64,000 bases of DNA from Elgaria multicarinata webbii (lineage: Eukaryota > Chordata > Lepidosauria > Squamata > Anguidae): positions 88,203,447 to 88,267,446 of the forward strand of contig NC_086180.1 in assembly GCF_023053635.1 (NCBI RefSeq), given 5' to 3'. Made by a program: the position numbers and the translations under genes. The notes beneath the pieces were generated by a model, which was given only the letters and a program-made list of their open reading frames with translations, had not been told where the DNA came from and ran no database searches. Position 1 is the first letter of the stretch. Each line of letters begins with the position of its first letter. Positions 1 to 12,006 of the stretch are shown here, piece by piece.

Positions 1-60
1 TAAAAAAGGAGCTCAACAAGAACTTACTGTAACAAGCTGTATTTAAACTAACCTGCAGAA

Positions 61-188
61 CAGCCTGGGGCCCTCCAGATTTTTTTGAACTATACCTCCC
101 ATCTGCTCCAGGTAGCATAGTCAGCCATTGGGGGTTGTGGGAGTTGTAGTCCAAAAACATCTGGAGAGCATCACGTTGAGGAAGGCTG
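61..188. mobile_element. Palindromic MITE, 'ctccagatgtt' family
   Basis: Arms 'ggccctccagatttttttga' and the complement of 'gtccaaaaacatctggagag'. No coding capacity. The family recurs nine times in the window, in whole or part. Confidence 0.7.
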
Positions 189-837
189 CTGTTGATCTTA
201 TGTGCATATTTGTCTGATCAATACAATTTCTTGCCTTCCAAAGACCTCATATGACATATTATTAATATTCATATATAGCAAGTTCCAGTGAGACACACTC
301 CGTCTCTTTGTCATGGTCTCAAAAGTGCAAGATTTGATCCCCAAGATTCTAGCCTAGTTTTCACTAGGGTAATCAGCCTGTATCTGAACTGTACCATTTC
401 AGACTGCAAGTGCAGAATCAACTAATATCTTCTTCTTAGGATGCCTTCTCCTATCGAAGGTTAGCTATCATGACAGCTAGTTTTGTTTTTGATGCCGCTG
501 CTCCTTCATGTACACAGATTAAAAATCCCTGCACATAGAGAACTAGCGCATCAGGGAGAAAACTAGGCTACGAACCCTACCCTCCCTGACAGCTGCTTGT
601 ATCCTAGTTTCTTTAAAAAAAAATGTATATAGAACTAAGTGAAGCCAAAACATCTCTACAGTCCATTCTTTGAGGTTTGTTTTGTGCTCTAGGCCGTGGC
701 CTTTTTTAAAGAACACATTCAAAGGGCGTATTGATTTACAGTATTTATATACTGCTCCCTTTCTGAGGATTTTGGAGGGGTGGATAAATGGGATAAAAGA
801 ATAAAACAGAATAAAACCATCATTAAAAATGACATCA

Positions 838-912
838 TTTTATTTATTAATTTATTTATTAATTACATTTCTATACCGCCCAATAGCCGGAGCTCTCTGG
901 GCGGTTTAAAAG
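838..912 (-). mobile_element. L2-like LINE tail
   Basis: Minus-strand terminal block with an AAATAAAT tail at 838-860. Confidence 0.75.
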
Positions 913-1624
913 AACAGGTACAGATTGAACCATGTCTGGTTCAATAATGTTTTCAGAACGCACCAAAAACAATACACTTCCCTCAGCTAAGGAGTTACAT
1001 GCTGAAAGGGAGCAGCTTCCGACAACAGCCGAGATGCTGCATTCTGCACTAGCTCCAGCTTCCGGGGGGAGATTCCTAATTATAACCTATATATACAAAT
1101 TGAAAAAACCCTGAATTTCTTCATGGATTCTTTGCCTTTACATTATCTATACATTAATCAATTTAATATATCTCTTCATCAAGATTCTGCTGACTGCATT
1201 ACTCGCATCTTCAAAGGGGAGCCACTAAAATGCACAGAAACCATGAATTCTTGTATAATTCTCAGGAGAATAACTCTAGTTTGAAATAAGCAGGTTGTGA
1301 AGCTACAAATCTCACGATAAGACACCCACTAGAGAAAATACATCTAAGCAATTTGTCAGAAAAAATTAAAAGGCTTTAGGCAGGGAAACCTTTTGTGTAA
1401 ATTCATGTAACCCCAGAGAATTAAACAATCCACAACTTGAGAGTGGAAAAGCAACACTATCAATATTTGCCATGAGGGTCTATTTTTTTAAAAAACCAAA
1501 CCTTTATGTAGGAAGGGTATTTCCAGCGGCTGCATAGATTGCATAATATTTCACTAGCGCTTATAGTTCTGATGTCATTTAATCATATAAGAGAAGGCAA
1601 AGCCAAGTTTGGATAATAACGCTG

Positions 1625-1845
1625 AATTTTTAATAAATAATGCTGAATTTTTAATTGACCCCAGATTAGTTGTTTTAAATCGATATTGTTTTTAAATCAA
1701 TATTGTTTTTATGCTTTTGATGGGTGAAAATTTTTGTATATCTGTTTTTAATGTTCATTGCTTTTAACTTTTGTAAACCGCCCAGAGAGCTTCGGCTATG
1801 GGGAGGTATATAAATGTAATAAAATAAATAAATAAATAATATCTT
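1625..1845 (+). mobile_element. L2-like LINE 3' end
   Basis: T-rich 3' UTR with 'cgcccagagagcttcggcta' and an AAATA tail. Confidence 0.85.
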
Positions 1846-2151
1846 GAGCCACTTCTTATGGCCACAGTACCCCTGTGAAAACCTGTCGGGCGCAACATGT
1901 CAACAGTGGGTAGACACAAAATAATGTGGGCGGGGCCAGAGCTGGCCATGGGTGGGGCCAGCCTGTCTCTCCATTTCTCTTTCAGGCACACATACACCAT
2001 GCTCATATACACTATGCTGTTAGTTACACATATGCTCTTACACACATTCTCTCTTTCTCCTTCTCTCTCTCTGAGCTTTATCACACATACCTGCTTCCCT
2101 CAGATTATTCCCATAGTGCTTAGCTTTCATGGTTGTTGTTGTTTTTGCTAC

Positions 2152-2562
2152 CGGGCGACAGCAATCCTTTGCATACCAGGAAGTGAGTTTAAGGGGGGAA
2201 GTGTAAAAAATCATTAAAAAAATCAATGGATGACCCAATTCAATTCAAATTTGGTATGCTTAAAACTCTCCCTAATATCTATTAAAGTGCCAATTTTGGT
2301 GTCTTTATCTTTAAAGCTTACACAGATGTAAACATTTGTTTAAAATCCTGCTCCTGCACCCCAGCCGTGGTTTGGAAGATACGCTCAGAAAGTTGGGGCT
2401 AAATACGGCAAATCTTTTGGCTTTGAAGCACAATTAAGGCAGGATGCCTGGGAGTACTTCACAATCAAAGCAGATTATAAGGTGGAAAACTTCTGAGTCC
2501 TTTGCATGCAATTCACAGTGACTACACAGTATAACGCTGGTGTGATAAAGCTGTCTCTCTCT
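2152..2562 (+). repeat. Unclassified repeat A, copy 1
   Basis: About 410 bp, clearly homologous to the repeat that flanks the gypsy element and, in its central part, to the minus-strand dimer at 38253-38542. No coding capacity seen. The family was not identified; the ends suggest a non-autonomous DNA element. Confidence 0.75.
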
Positions 2563-3977
2563 CACACACACCACACACAGTGTGAAGGAAACAGCCAAAA
2601 AGGGGGGAAGGGCTAAACAGTGGGGCTAAACATCAGCCCCCCTTTTCCCATTCCTCAGAGGCAAGTTGTGGCAAGGAGAGGTTTAAACGTCTCCTTCCCC
2701 CATGCCCTCTCCCTTCCCACACTGGTGTCATGGACCAGCACTCTGAACCATAATCCTCAGAGGAGTCATACCCCTCATCCTCAAAAGAGACTCTGGGGTC
2801 AGTAAGAGGAGACTCAGCCACAGAAAAGCATCAGAAGGCTTCTATCTGCCCAGGACCCAATTTTCCAAAGGCATCCCCAGGGGCAGCCATGGGGAAGTGG
2901 CTAGTGGGGCTCTCCAGAATGGCCACCCACATCCTATGTCTCATGCTGCGAAGTCCTCAGAGTGAGACCTAGGGCAGTGGAGCATGCAGCCCTCCCAGCA
3001 GAGACAGAGGATGGGAGCGTGGCCCTCCCAAGGGTGGTGGTGGAGGACATGTGATCAGCTCTCCATCTGGATCTGCCGCCTGAAGCAGGAGATTCACCCC
3101 ACTTCATGGGCGGCTCAACCCTGCCGTGAAGTCAGTAGTATGCCACAACCAGTCCTGCATAGCCATAGCCTGAGGCTTCGTGTTTAACTCTCAGTCTTGC
3201 TCTGATCTTTGTCATAGCAATACATAGAGAAGCCTGCCTAGCTTCCAATCACAGCATCACTTGGAGCTTTCTTTGATGTTGATTTCCATTCCAGAAACTT
3301 GTCCTTGCTGATTGTTCCTGAATCCTGGCCTTCCTGAAAACCCTATTCCATAGAGGCATTCCGAAGCCTTGGCCTCACCTGCTGCACCTCAGTGATGGTG
3401 AGCCTTTGCTGCAGTAGCGGCAGAGCAGAACAGTTGCTCAGCTCTCTGGAAGTGGGGGGCTGCTCCTTTGGGAACTATTACTTCAAGGCAATCCATGCAC
3501 CTTGAGGGTGCAGGTCCTGGCTGAGATGGCTCTGCTTGCCTCTCTACTTTTCCATTGTGAAAAATGAGGGATGAGTGGAGCCTTGGGGAACCACCACATC
3601 AAAGCAGTGGTTCTCTGTGGCATGGCTTCAAGGAGGGGGCAGGAGGAGCCTCAGTTGGACCTCAGCAAGACAGATGGGGGGCTTAGCAGCTGGAGGTTCC
3701 CCAGCACTGGTTTATTTGAAACATCTGGAGCTGAAAGAGCTCTGGCTTCATGATACTGGAATGACCCCTGAAAACCATTAGCATTGGCACTACTGCAGAC
3801 TTTGTCTTTTCTTTTTCTTTTCCTATGGCTGGAATTTTGGGAGGATGCATTTGAGAAGCATTAACCCTCCTCTGCCTGCATGTGGTGGTCCTGAGCCATA
3901 CTGGGGTCCTACATGCTTACTTTAGAGTAAAGAAAAACAAGAGAGGCATCTGCACAGTATGCAATCTACGTAACATG
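2563..3977. other. No recognised feature
   Basis: Moderately GC-rich, non-simple sequence with a few open frames up to about 68 codons and no homology I recognise. It has the texture of a degraded repeat. Confidence 0.4.
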
Positions 3978-4735
3978 TCATAGAATCATAGAATAGCAGA
4001 GTTGGAAGGGGCCTACAAGGCCATCGAGTCCAACCCCACACTCAATGCACCCTACAGCATACTTGACAGATGGTTGTCCAGCTGCCTCTTGAAGGCCTCT
4101 AGTGTGAGAGAGCCCACAACCTCCCTAGGTAACTGATTCCATTGTCGTACTGCTCTAACAGTCAGGAGGTTTTCCTGATGTCCAGCCGGAATTTGGCTTC
4201 CTTTAACTTGAGCCCGTTATTCCATGTTCTGCACTCTGGGAGGATCGAGAAGAGATCCTTGCTCTCCTCTGTGTGACAACCTTTTAAGTATTTGAAGAGT
4301 GCTATCATGTCTCCCCTCAATCTTCTCTTCTCCAGGCTAAACATGCCCAGTTCTTTCAGTCTCTCTTCATAGGGCTTTGTTTCCAGACCCCTGATCATCC
4401 TGGTTGCCCTCCTCTGAACACGCTCCAGCTTGTCTGCATCCTTCTTGAATTGTGGAGCCCAGAACTGGATGCAATACTCTAGATGAGGCCTAACCAGGGC
4501 CGAATAGAGAGGAACCAATACCTCACGTGATTTGGAAGCTATACTTCTATTAATGCAGCCCAAAATAGCATTTGCCTTTCTTGCAGCCATATCGCACTGT
4601 TGGCTCGTATTCAGCTTGTGATCTACAATAATTCCAAGATCCTTCTCGTTTGTAGTATTGCTGAGCCAAGTATCCCCCATCTTGTCCTTTGACCCTTAGG
4701 TGCTGTGTTGGCTTATGAACGCTGAAACCCCTCAG
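3978..4735 (-). mobile_element. CR1 LINE, 3' part
   Basis: Minus strand. The 3' terminus (about 3978-4040) is the classical CR1 end, GGACTCGATGGCCTTGTAGG followed by TTCTATGATTCTATG. Upstream is an open frame of 172 codons (4162-4680) for the C-terminal part of the CR1 reverse transcriptase protein, with [16 protein letters not shown] and QRRATRMI. The 5' end is truncated, as usual for CR1. The open frame shows it is not ancient. Confidence 0.93.
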
Positions 4736-5011
4736 AAATGTAAAACCCTCTCAGCATACAAGGCTACAGAGAGATGGGTCTCTGTGGTATTGTGAATAAG
4801 CGAAGAACAATGGAGGCCTCCAATGATATAATAATTCTATTTTAAACATCATAGTAAGCGAATGTAGCCAAAAAGCAAGATATTTTGGATAAAATTCTAA
4901 ATCGCACACTGAGACAGAATCTTTAGTCCATTTCATGACTAGTCTGGCTGGCCTTGAAGGTACGGAAGAATACTTAATATGGCGATGCTTCCAGAATTTA
5001 GGTTACTTACA

Positions 5012-5150
5012 GCAGGGGTAAGCAGAAAGTAGATTGACAGATGTTTTGTACTTCAACTCCCAGCATTCCTGACCATTAGCCATGCTAGCACAGACTTCTG
5101 GAAGTTGAAGTACAAAACATCTGAAGATCTATCTTCTGCCAGCTCCTGAC
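5012..5150. mobile_element. Palindromic MITE, 'ctccagatgtt' family
   Basis: Arms 'agatgttttgtacttcaact' and 'agttgaagtacaaaacatct' face each other across 'cagcattcctgaccattagc'. Confidence 0.75.
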
Positions 5151-5574
5151 TTACAGGACAATCCTTACCTTTTTCCTCATTTGTTTAACTCCAGCAATGA
5201 TTTTTAACATAATTAGCTGTGATCTTGTCTGATCCCTTACTCTGAAAATCTTTCCCCAAACTGACTCTTCTGATTTTCTGATCCCATCTGGCTTCAGACC
5301 ACACACATATTATTGTGTCCCTGGCCCTGCTCCTTTCTGGAATAAGAGAGAATTCTTTCAAATCTGAGTTACCATAGATTCTTGTTCCCTTAGTAACTCT
5401 TCTGAGAGCACCCATGTTTATGTCTCTAGAAAAATATGTATGCAGTTCTTAAATATGCATGAAAACCTCCCAGCCTCACATATCAGAAAGCATTTTACAG
5501 ACAGATGAATTAGAAACTGAAACAATTGCAGTGTAAATTAAATATCTCCAAACGTGGCTGAGGTTCCGAAAATT

Positions 5575-5660
5575 TAGGCCTCAATCTACATGCTTACCTC
5601 AGTAAGTCCCACTGAACTTAGAGGAACTTACTTCTCAGTAGACATAGGTCTGTGCTATTA
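5575..5660. repeat. 'ttactcagaagtaag' palindromic repeat
   Basis: Inverted 'tgcttacctcagtaagtccc' and 'aacttacttctcagtagaca'. The family recurs at 9360, 15860, 24388, 30052 and 38598. Confidence 0.6.
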
Positions 5661-6599
5661 ATCTATGACAGGAGTGATAGATGTATTGCTGCTGGATTCT
5701 CTGGCAATGGCAGTTGCTGGAGAGCCCTTCACCAGGTTTAACTGATGAACTGCTAAAACCACTTCTTAAGACAAGGATTTAGCTTCAGTCATTCATTCAG
5801 GTGTGGTAACCTCTGATTATTAATTATCTGATTAGTAATTACAGTACACTCTATGTAGAGCTGTCTTTGAACTCGATTCAGAAGCTTCATCCACCAGTGC
5901 AGAAGGCTGTGTTCAGCTTCTTCATATATACAGACTTCATGGAGCATATCACTCCAGTTTGGACTCAACTGCCCTGGCATTCTATTTGCTTCCAGACTTT
6001 CCATCCTAGAGGCATTCTTGGAGCAGGAGAGGGAATTGCCCTTAGAATCAGTCAAGACATCCCTGCTGCCCTGGGAGCGCCTCCACCACAAGAGGAACCT
6101 GCTTGGCCCACAGCACTCTGGCCTGAGGAAGTTGTGTTGGCATCTTCTGACTCAGGACTCCAGCCCAGAAATCCCAGTGGAACTACTGTTATGGTCAACA
6201 ATGACACCTTTACTGAAAGACCTTTCCTCATCAGAGTGAAGCTAGCCACCCAGATGGAGCTGCAGACCTATTAAGGCTCAGTGTGAAGTTGCCTGATGCT
6301 GAAGCAACATTTGAGTCAGCTCATTTGACTCTCCAGTCTGCGCCTCACATGGGTTGATCTAGGGTGCTACCTAGAACCTGAACTTTGCCTTGCTTGATTT
6401 GCCTTACTGAAACTGAAATGTCTCTTGCTGGAAGTAGAGCCACTCTTTGGGACGAGAACCATCTGGCTGAGACCACTGCCTGGCACAGAACTTCAAGTCC
6501 TATCCAGTCTGGGACCTGCCTCCTTCCTGTCAAATTGTTCAATTATTGTGGTTTATCCAAGTTCTGCACACCTTGAAGTGCTACTTTCTTGACAGAGGA
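5661..6599. other. No recognised feature
   Basis: Includes a 135-codon frame at 5867-6274 (+) and a 100-codon frame at 5789-6091 (-). Neither shows a domain, and they overlap on opposite strands. The style (serine, proline, glutamate rich) may reflect a decayed repeat. Confidence 0.35.
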
Positions 6600-6629
6600 T
6601 GAGGTATATGTGTGTGTATGTATATGTAT

Positions 6630-6720
<91 letters not shown>
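6600..6720 (+). repeat. (TG)n-(CA)n microsatellite
   Basis: A TG run followed by 'cgta' and then a CA run, so the block is itself an imperfect palindrome. It abuts the left end of the Tc1-like element. Confidence 0.95.
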
Positions 6721-6724
<4 letters not shown>

Positions 6725-8329
6725 TGTGTGAAAAAGAAAGTACACCCTCTTGGAATTGTATGATTTTACATATGATTTTACATATCAGGACATAATAACA
6801 ATCATCTGTTCCTTAGCAGGTCTAAAAATTAGGTAAATACAACCTCAGATGAACAACAACACATGACATATTACACCGTGTCATGATTTATTTAACAGAA
6901 ATAAAGCCAAAATGGAGAAGCCATGTGTGAAAAAGTAAGTACACCTTATGATTCAATAGCTTGTAGAACCACCTTTAGCAGCAATAATTTGAAGTAATCG
7001 TTTTCTGTATGACTTTATCAGTCTCTCACATCGTTGTGGAGGAATTTTGGCCCACTCTTCTTCAGTTCATTGAGGTTTGAGGGCATTTGTTTATGCACAA
7101 CTCTCTTAAGGTCCTGCCACAGCATTTCAATCGGGTTGAGGTCTGGACTTTGACTGGGCCATTGCAACACCTTGATTCTTTCTTTTTCAGCCATTCTGTT
7201 GTAGATTTGCTGGTGTGCTTGGGATCATTGTCCTGTTGCATGACCCAATTTCGGCCAATCTTTAGCTGTTGGACAGATGGCCTCACATTTGACTCTAGAA
7301 TACTTTGGTATACAGAGGAGTTCATGGTCGACTCAATGACTGCAAGTTCCCAGGTCCTGTAGCTGCAAAACAAACCCAAATCATCATCCCTCCACCACCA
7401 TGCTTGACTGTTGGTATGAGGTGTTTGTGCTGATATGCTGTGTTTGGTTTTCACCAAACGTGGCACTGTGCTTTATGGCCAAACTTCTCCACTTTAGTCT
7501 CATCTGTCCAAAGGACATTGTTCCAGAAGTCTTGTGGTTTGTTCAAATGCAACTTTACAAACCTAAGCCGTGCTGCCACGTTCTTTTTAAAGAGAAAAGG
7601 CTTTCTCCTGGCAATCCTTCCAAACAAACCATACTTGTTCAGTCTTTTTCTAATTGTACTGTCATGAAGTTTAACACTTAACATGCTCACTGAGGCCTGT
7701 AGAGTCTGAGATGTAACTCTTGGGTTTTTTGCAATTTCTCTGAGCATTGCACGGTCTGACCTTGGGTGATTTTGCTGGGACGTCCTCTCATGGGAAGATT
7801 GGCAACAGTCTTGAATGTTTTCCACTTTTGAATCATCTTTCTCACTGTAGAATGATGGACTTTAAGTTGTTTGGAAACGCCTTATAACCCTTCCCAGATT
7901 GATGGGCAGCAGCAATTGTTTCTCTAAGATCATTGCTGATGTCTTTCCTCCTTTGCATTGTGTTAACACACACCTGAATGCTCCAGACCAGCAAAATGAA
8001 AAAAACTTTGCCTTTTATAGAGGTGGTCATACTTGCTGATGATCAATTAATCACGGGCATTTGATTAGCAGCACCTGTCTGCTACTTAGCATCTTTATTC
8101 CTATGGAAGCAGTAAGGGTGTACTTACTTTTTCACACATGGCTTCTCCATTTTGGCTTTATTTCTGTTAAATAAATCATGACATGGTGTAATATGTCATG
8201 TGTTGTTGTTCATCTGAGGTTGTATTTACCTAATTTTTAGACCTGCTAAGGAACAGATGATTGTTATTATGTCCTGATATGTAAAATCATACAATTCCAA
8301 GAGGGTGTACTTTCTTTTTCACACTACTA
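6721..8329 (-). mobile_element. Tc1-like DNA transposon, decayed
   Basis: A 1.6-kb element with long terminal inverted repeats: left arm 6721-6946, right arm 8114-8329, each with GTGTGAAAAAGAAAGTACAC at the outer end and GTGTGAAAAAGTAAGTACAC near the inner end. This double repeat in each arm is the IR/DR arrangement of Tc1 elements. The left arm has a 12-bp tandem duplication (TATGATTTTACA). A TA dinucleotide follows the right end; the left target base pair is obscured by the microsatellite. The transposase lies on the minus strand. This family is shared by fishes, lampreys, frogs and reptiles, and horizontal spread is well documented for it. Confidence 0.93.
7018..7958 (-). pseudogene. Tc1-like transposase remnant
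   Basis: Begins MQRRKDISNDLRE at the helix-turn-helix end. It carries the catalytic aspartates in LWTDETK (about 7500) and QQDNDPKH (about 7240), and SPDLNPIEM with the third acidic residue (about 7140), then runs to a stop at 7018-7020. The length (about 313 codons) is near the family's 340 residues. It is split by several frameshifts: the second aspartate block and the PDLNPIE block lie in different frames, and the 'WWWRDDD' stretch is a frame-shifted version of a conserved glycine-rich segment. It is non-functional. Confidence 0.9.
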
Positions 8330-8400
8330 TATCTTGAACTACTACTGCTGCTGCAACTAGAATTTCACTTCTCTGTCTTGGATTTCCTAGAAAGAGAAGA

Positions 8401-9108
8401 CATTTTTGTCTGTCTCTTCCGCCAAGACGCTTGTTCATGCACTGGTTATTTCACGGTTGGACTACTGCAACCTTCTTCTCTCTGGCCTTCCTTCTTCTCA
8501 CATCAGTCCGTTGGTTTCTGTTCACCACTCTGCCGCAAAGATCATCTTCTTGGCTCGCCGCTCTGACCATGTTACTCCGCTTCTGAAATCTCTTCATTGG
8601 CTTCCAATTCACTTCAGAATCCAATATAAACTTCTCCTGTTAACCTTCAAAGCTTTTCACGGTCTAGCTCCTTCCTATCTCTCCTCTCTCATCTCACACT
8701 ATTGCCCCGCTCGTGCTCTTCGCTCCTCTGATGCCATGTTTCTCGCCTGCCCAAGGGCCTCTACTTCCCTTGCTCGGCTCCGTCCATTTTCTTCTGCTGC
8801 CCCTTACGCCTGGAATGCTCTTCCAGAACATTTGAGAACTACAAGTTCAATCGCAGCTTTTAAAGCTCAACTAAAAACTTTTCTTTTTCCTAAAGCTTTT
8901 AAAACTTGATGTTGTGCAGACTTTATACTGTTATTTTTACCCTACCCTGTGCCTGCTTACCCTACCCTGTGCCTGTTTGCATTCTCTTCCACTCCTTATT
9001 GTTTTACTATGATTTTATTAGATTGTAAGCCTATGCGGCAGAGTCTTGCTATTTACTGTTTTACTCTGTACAGCACCATGTACATTTATTTATATATATA
9101 TAAATAAA

Positions 9109-9130
<22 letters not shown>
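8401..9130 (+). mobile_element. Young L2-like LINE, 5'-truncated, copy 1
   Basis: Carries the last 167 or so codons of an L2-clade reverse transcriptase protein with [30 protein letters not shown] and [13 protein letters not shown], stop near 8909, and a 3' UTR containing a duplicated 'ccctgtgcctg' motif. It is about 98% identical to 56691-57400 (roughly 11 differences in 690 bp). The tail after 'cagcaccatgtacat' differs from copy 2 and runs into (AAATA)n and (TAA)n. Confidence 0.92.
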
Positions 9131-9139
<9 letters not shown>

Positions 9140-9359
9140 TAACAACAACAACATTAAACTGGAAAGCAGAAGATCGCTGTTTTTTCTCCTCATTGGGAAA
9201 ATTTATTTGGGAGAGAAATTTGAATTGGAAGGTGCTCATCTCTTCATAGATTATGTTTATTAGGTGGACACAAAAGTAAAGTGGAAATGGGGCAAACGGT
9301 TTTGGAAACAGGTACACTTTGCAGAGAGCTGGCTTTAGCAGGGGCTGCCTGTTGTCCAA

Positions 9360-9424
9360 ACAGCACGATCCTAAGCACGTTTACTCTGAAGTAGGTCCTT
9401 CTAAGTGTGCTTAGGATTGCAGCC
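9360..9424. repeat. 'ttactcagaagtaag' palindromic repeat
   Basis: 'gatcctaagcacgtttactc' facing 'tgtgcttaggattgcagcc'. Confidence 0.65.
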
Positions 9425-10264
9425 TTACTGGTAAACCCAAGTCCGTTGCTATGTAATGTGTGAAATGGCCCTGCTTGATGTTCTGTAAACACTTCACAAT
9501 GATTTCAACAAAAATAGCTACCGTGCTTGATCTGCCAGGCTAAGCACAGCACGTCCAGGCAATTTAAAGTGACAGTTATGAAACCAAGGAAACAAAGGCT
9601 ACTACAAACTCATGTCATTTTGCAGAGACACACAATTCATGTAGAGAGAAGGCTAAACAATACCAGCTATTTAAAGCTATAGTTCCCCAAATATGGCACT
9701 ATGTATGCATTGGTTTGCTGAAGACATTTGACTGTAGGAATTCAGGACTGCCAACCAACCAGGGGGGAAAATACTTCATTGCTATTGTTGCTTTAATTAC
9801 CAGAAAAGCAAGGAGCAACACAACCAATAGGATGTAAATCACAGGTTTATTAAGTGTATTAGCATTAACACACTCTCCAGCTGTCCTAATTTACATGGAA
9901 AATCCATTTTCAGGTAACTGATAAAAACACCGCCTTTGCTTTCTGGAGGGATTGTTGGAATGTTGCTGCTGATACTGTTATTTAGTTCTTAGCGGTGCAC
10001 CAGCTTCGTTTCTCCCACTTCCTATAATTGACTATCCAGATAGCAAACATTGTTGAATATGTATGAATTGCAATGATTCTATAATAACGTCCATCCAGAT
10101 CCATTGTAATATTAAACATTTCATTAAACAGCCATAAGTTTTAAAAAATGGAGGCCCCAAAAGTGAGGTATATATTAAAAGTGTTGTTTGCAAGATGGGC
10201 TATTAAAAGTACATGAATACAGAGAACAGCGGGTGGGAATGCTTCCTCAGATATACATTATGGT

Positions 10265-10466
10265 GGGCCTGTTCAGATGACATGCTAAGCCATGGTTAGC
10301 CACTAACCCTTTTGCAGCAAATAGTTAGTGAGCATGTTTTATATAGCCACCTTGGTTAGGAATGGTTCACATGACATGCTAAGTCATGGTTCACATGACA
10401 CGCTAAGCCATAGTTTAGCTCAAAATGTTTAACTACCATGGTTTAGCATGTCATCTGAACAGGGCC
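10265..10466. mobile_element. Palindromic MITE
   Basis: Inverted ends CTGTTCAGATGACATGCTAA and its complement at 10447-10466. The interior contains a tandem 24-bp repeat based on 'tggttcacatgacatgctaa'. No coding capacity. Confidence 0.7.
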
Positions 10467-10793
10467 AGTGTCTAGCACAGGTAGGCAACTTTGGGAGGGT
10501 ATGGCAGAAGCCATGCATAAGGCAAGAGCTGACTGCTGAGACAGCAGAATGCTAGGCCCCAGGCCAAAGGATTACTCCAAGGCTTTCCACTCTTCAGGAA
10601 GGGACATAAACGGCCTCAGATGATCCCCAGACCACATTGCAGCAAATTGATTTAAAGCTGTCAACTTGACAAAGATTCTCATGGGCATCAACCGTGCCAC
10701 ATGGACTATTGCTCATGGTCGGGACAAGATAGAATCCCCACATCCCTCAGTGCTTTGCTTCCTCCATTAACCTTCCCTTAACTCCTAGTTTCT

Positions 10794-10913
10794 CCAGGAT
10801 CTACACTACTGCTTTATAATGGTATTGGAGTGCACTGACAACTGTTAGAGCCCATGACACCGTTTTCAAACCGCTTTCATCATGTTCTAACTTGCTTGGT
10901 GTAGAACTGGCTG
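10794..10913. mobile_element. Palindromic MITE, 'gatctacac' family, copy 1
   Basis: About 120 bp with inverted 'ggatctacac…ggtgtagaactgg' ends and 'tactgctttataatggt' inside. It matches 29188-29308. Confidence 0.65.
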
Positions 10914-11675
10914 TCCTCCTGTTTTCCTCTGTCTGCTGTTTCTGTTCCATTTTGACCTCTACACCATTCCTTTCAACCTTCTTTCCTCTAGTATCCAGAG
11001 TCTAAAGAAGAGAACTGGTTCGGAATTTTCATGATAATTTTGAGGCAAAAATTAGCACTTCGAGGGCTGTGAGAAGGTACACACATTTACCTTCCACTTT
11101 TTTTGCAAATGTTTTTGTGCCTGTTCAGAGCCATTGTGCCCCCATTTTATAGCTGCTTCAGAACCATTTTCTAAATCTAAAAAGAATATTGCCCTCACCC
11201 TTTTTTCAGCCATGTTTCTGTGAGCTGATGTGCACTATTAAAAGACTGTGTTTGAAATCCTTGCTGTGTGCTGATGCACACACATGTCTGGCTCCAAAAA
11301 GAATTACAGAATTAAAAGGCTCTTTATTAAGCCTTATTGCTGTGCATTCTGATGTGCATTAAAAGGCTCTTTTTGAAGCTAGTTGCCACACACTAATACA
11401 CATTAAGAGACTTTTAGAGCCTCATTTCTCAGTACTAATATGCATAAGTGCCTATATAATTTTTTTTTTAAAAAAATAGAGAAATCTCCCCTGAGAATAT
11501 TTTCAAGCATTTCAAGTGCCTTCTGAAAACATGGAAGCACTCTTCAGTGAGTGCCAAGATGTTTGAGAAACTCAATCTCAACGCTACATTAGATTATTCT
11601 CACATGTGGATGTGTTGGTAATATATTGTGATAGTAATTGTACTAGCATAAATTTCATTCACTTATTATTATTTA

Positions 11676-11965
11676 TTTATTATTTATTAAATTTATATAC
11701 CGCCCCATAGCTGAAGCTCTCTGGGAGGTTTACAAAAGTTAAAAACAGTGGACATTAAAAACAAATATACAAAATTTAAAACCATCAAAAAATATAAATA
11801 CCTCTGAGGGAGGTTCAAAGGTCTCCTTAGACTACAGACCATCCCCGCCTTTGAACAGAGCTGATGGAGTTGAGCTAGAGGGCGTTCCGGTCTCTTCCAG
11901 GGCACAGTGAGCGCGTTCGTGCCCAACTGGCACAACTCATAGAAGAGGTCGCGGCACAGGGCCAA
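11676..11965 (-). mobile_element. L2-like LINE 3' end
   Basis: Minus strand: a 3' UTR with the terminal 'ccgcc…atagctgaagctctctggg' block and an AATAAATA-type tail at 11676. It directly follows the TMEM179B retrocopy in the same orientation. The 25-bp segment 11966-11990 is unassigned. Confidence 0.75.
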
Positions 11966-12006
11966 ATGGATTTGACTCGGCAGACCGACGTTTAAGTGCC
12001 ACTCAC

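Noticed and set aside
2633-2821. Acidic minus-strand frame (DEGYDSSEDYG) as a gene piece
   Set aside because: Isolated 62-codon frame with no splice sites or homology that I can name.
5789-6274. Overlapping 100- and 135-codon frames on opposite strands
   Set aside because: No domain, no codon signature, no splice signals and likely decayed repeat.
6589-6795. Frame encoding Cys-Val and Thr-His runs
   Set aside because: Translation of the TG/CA microsatellite.
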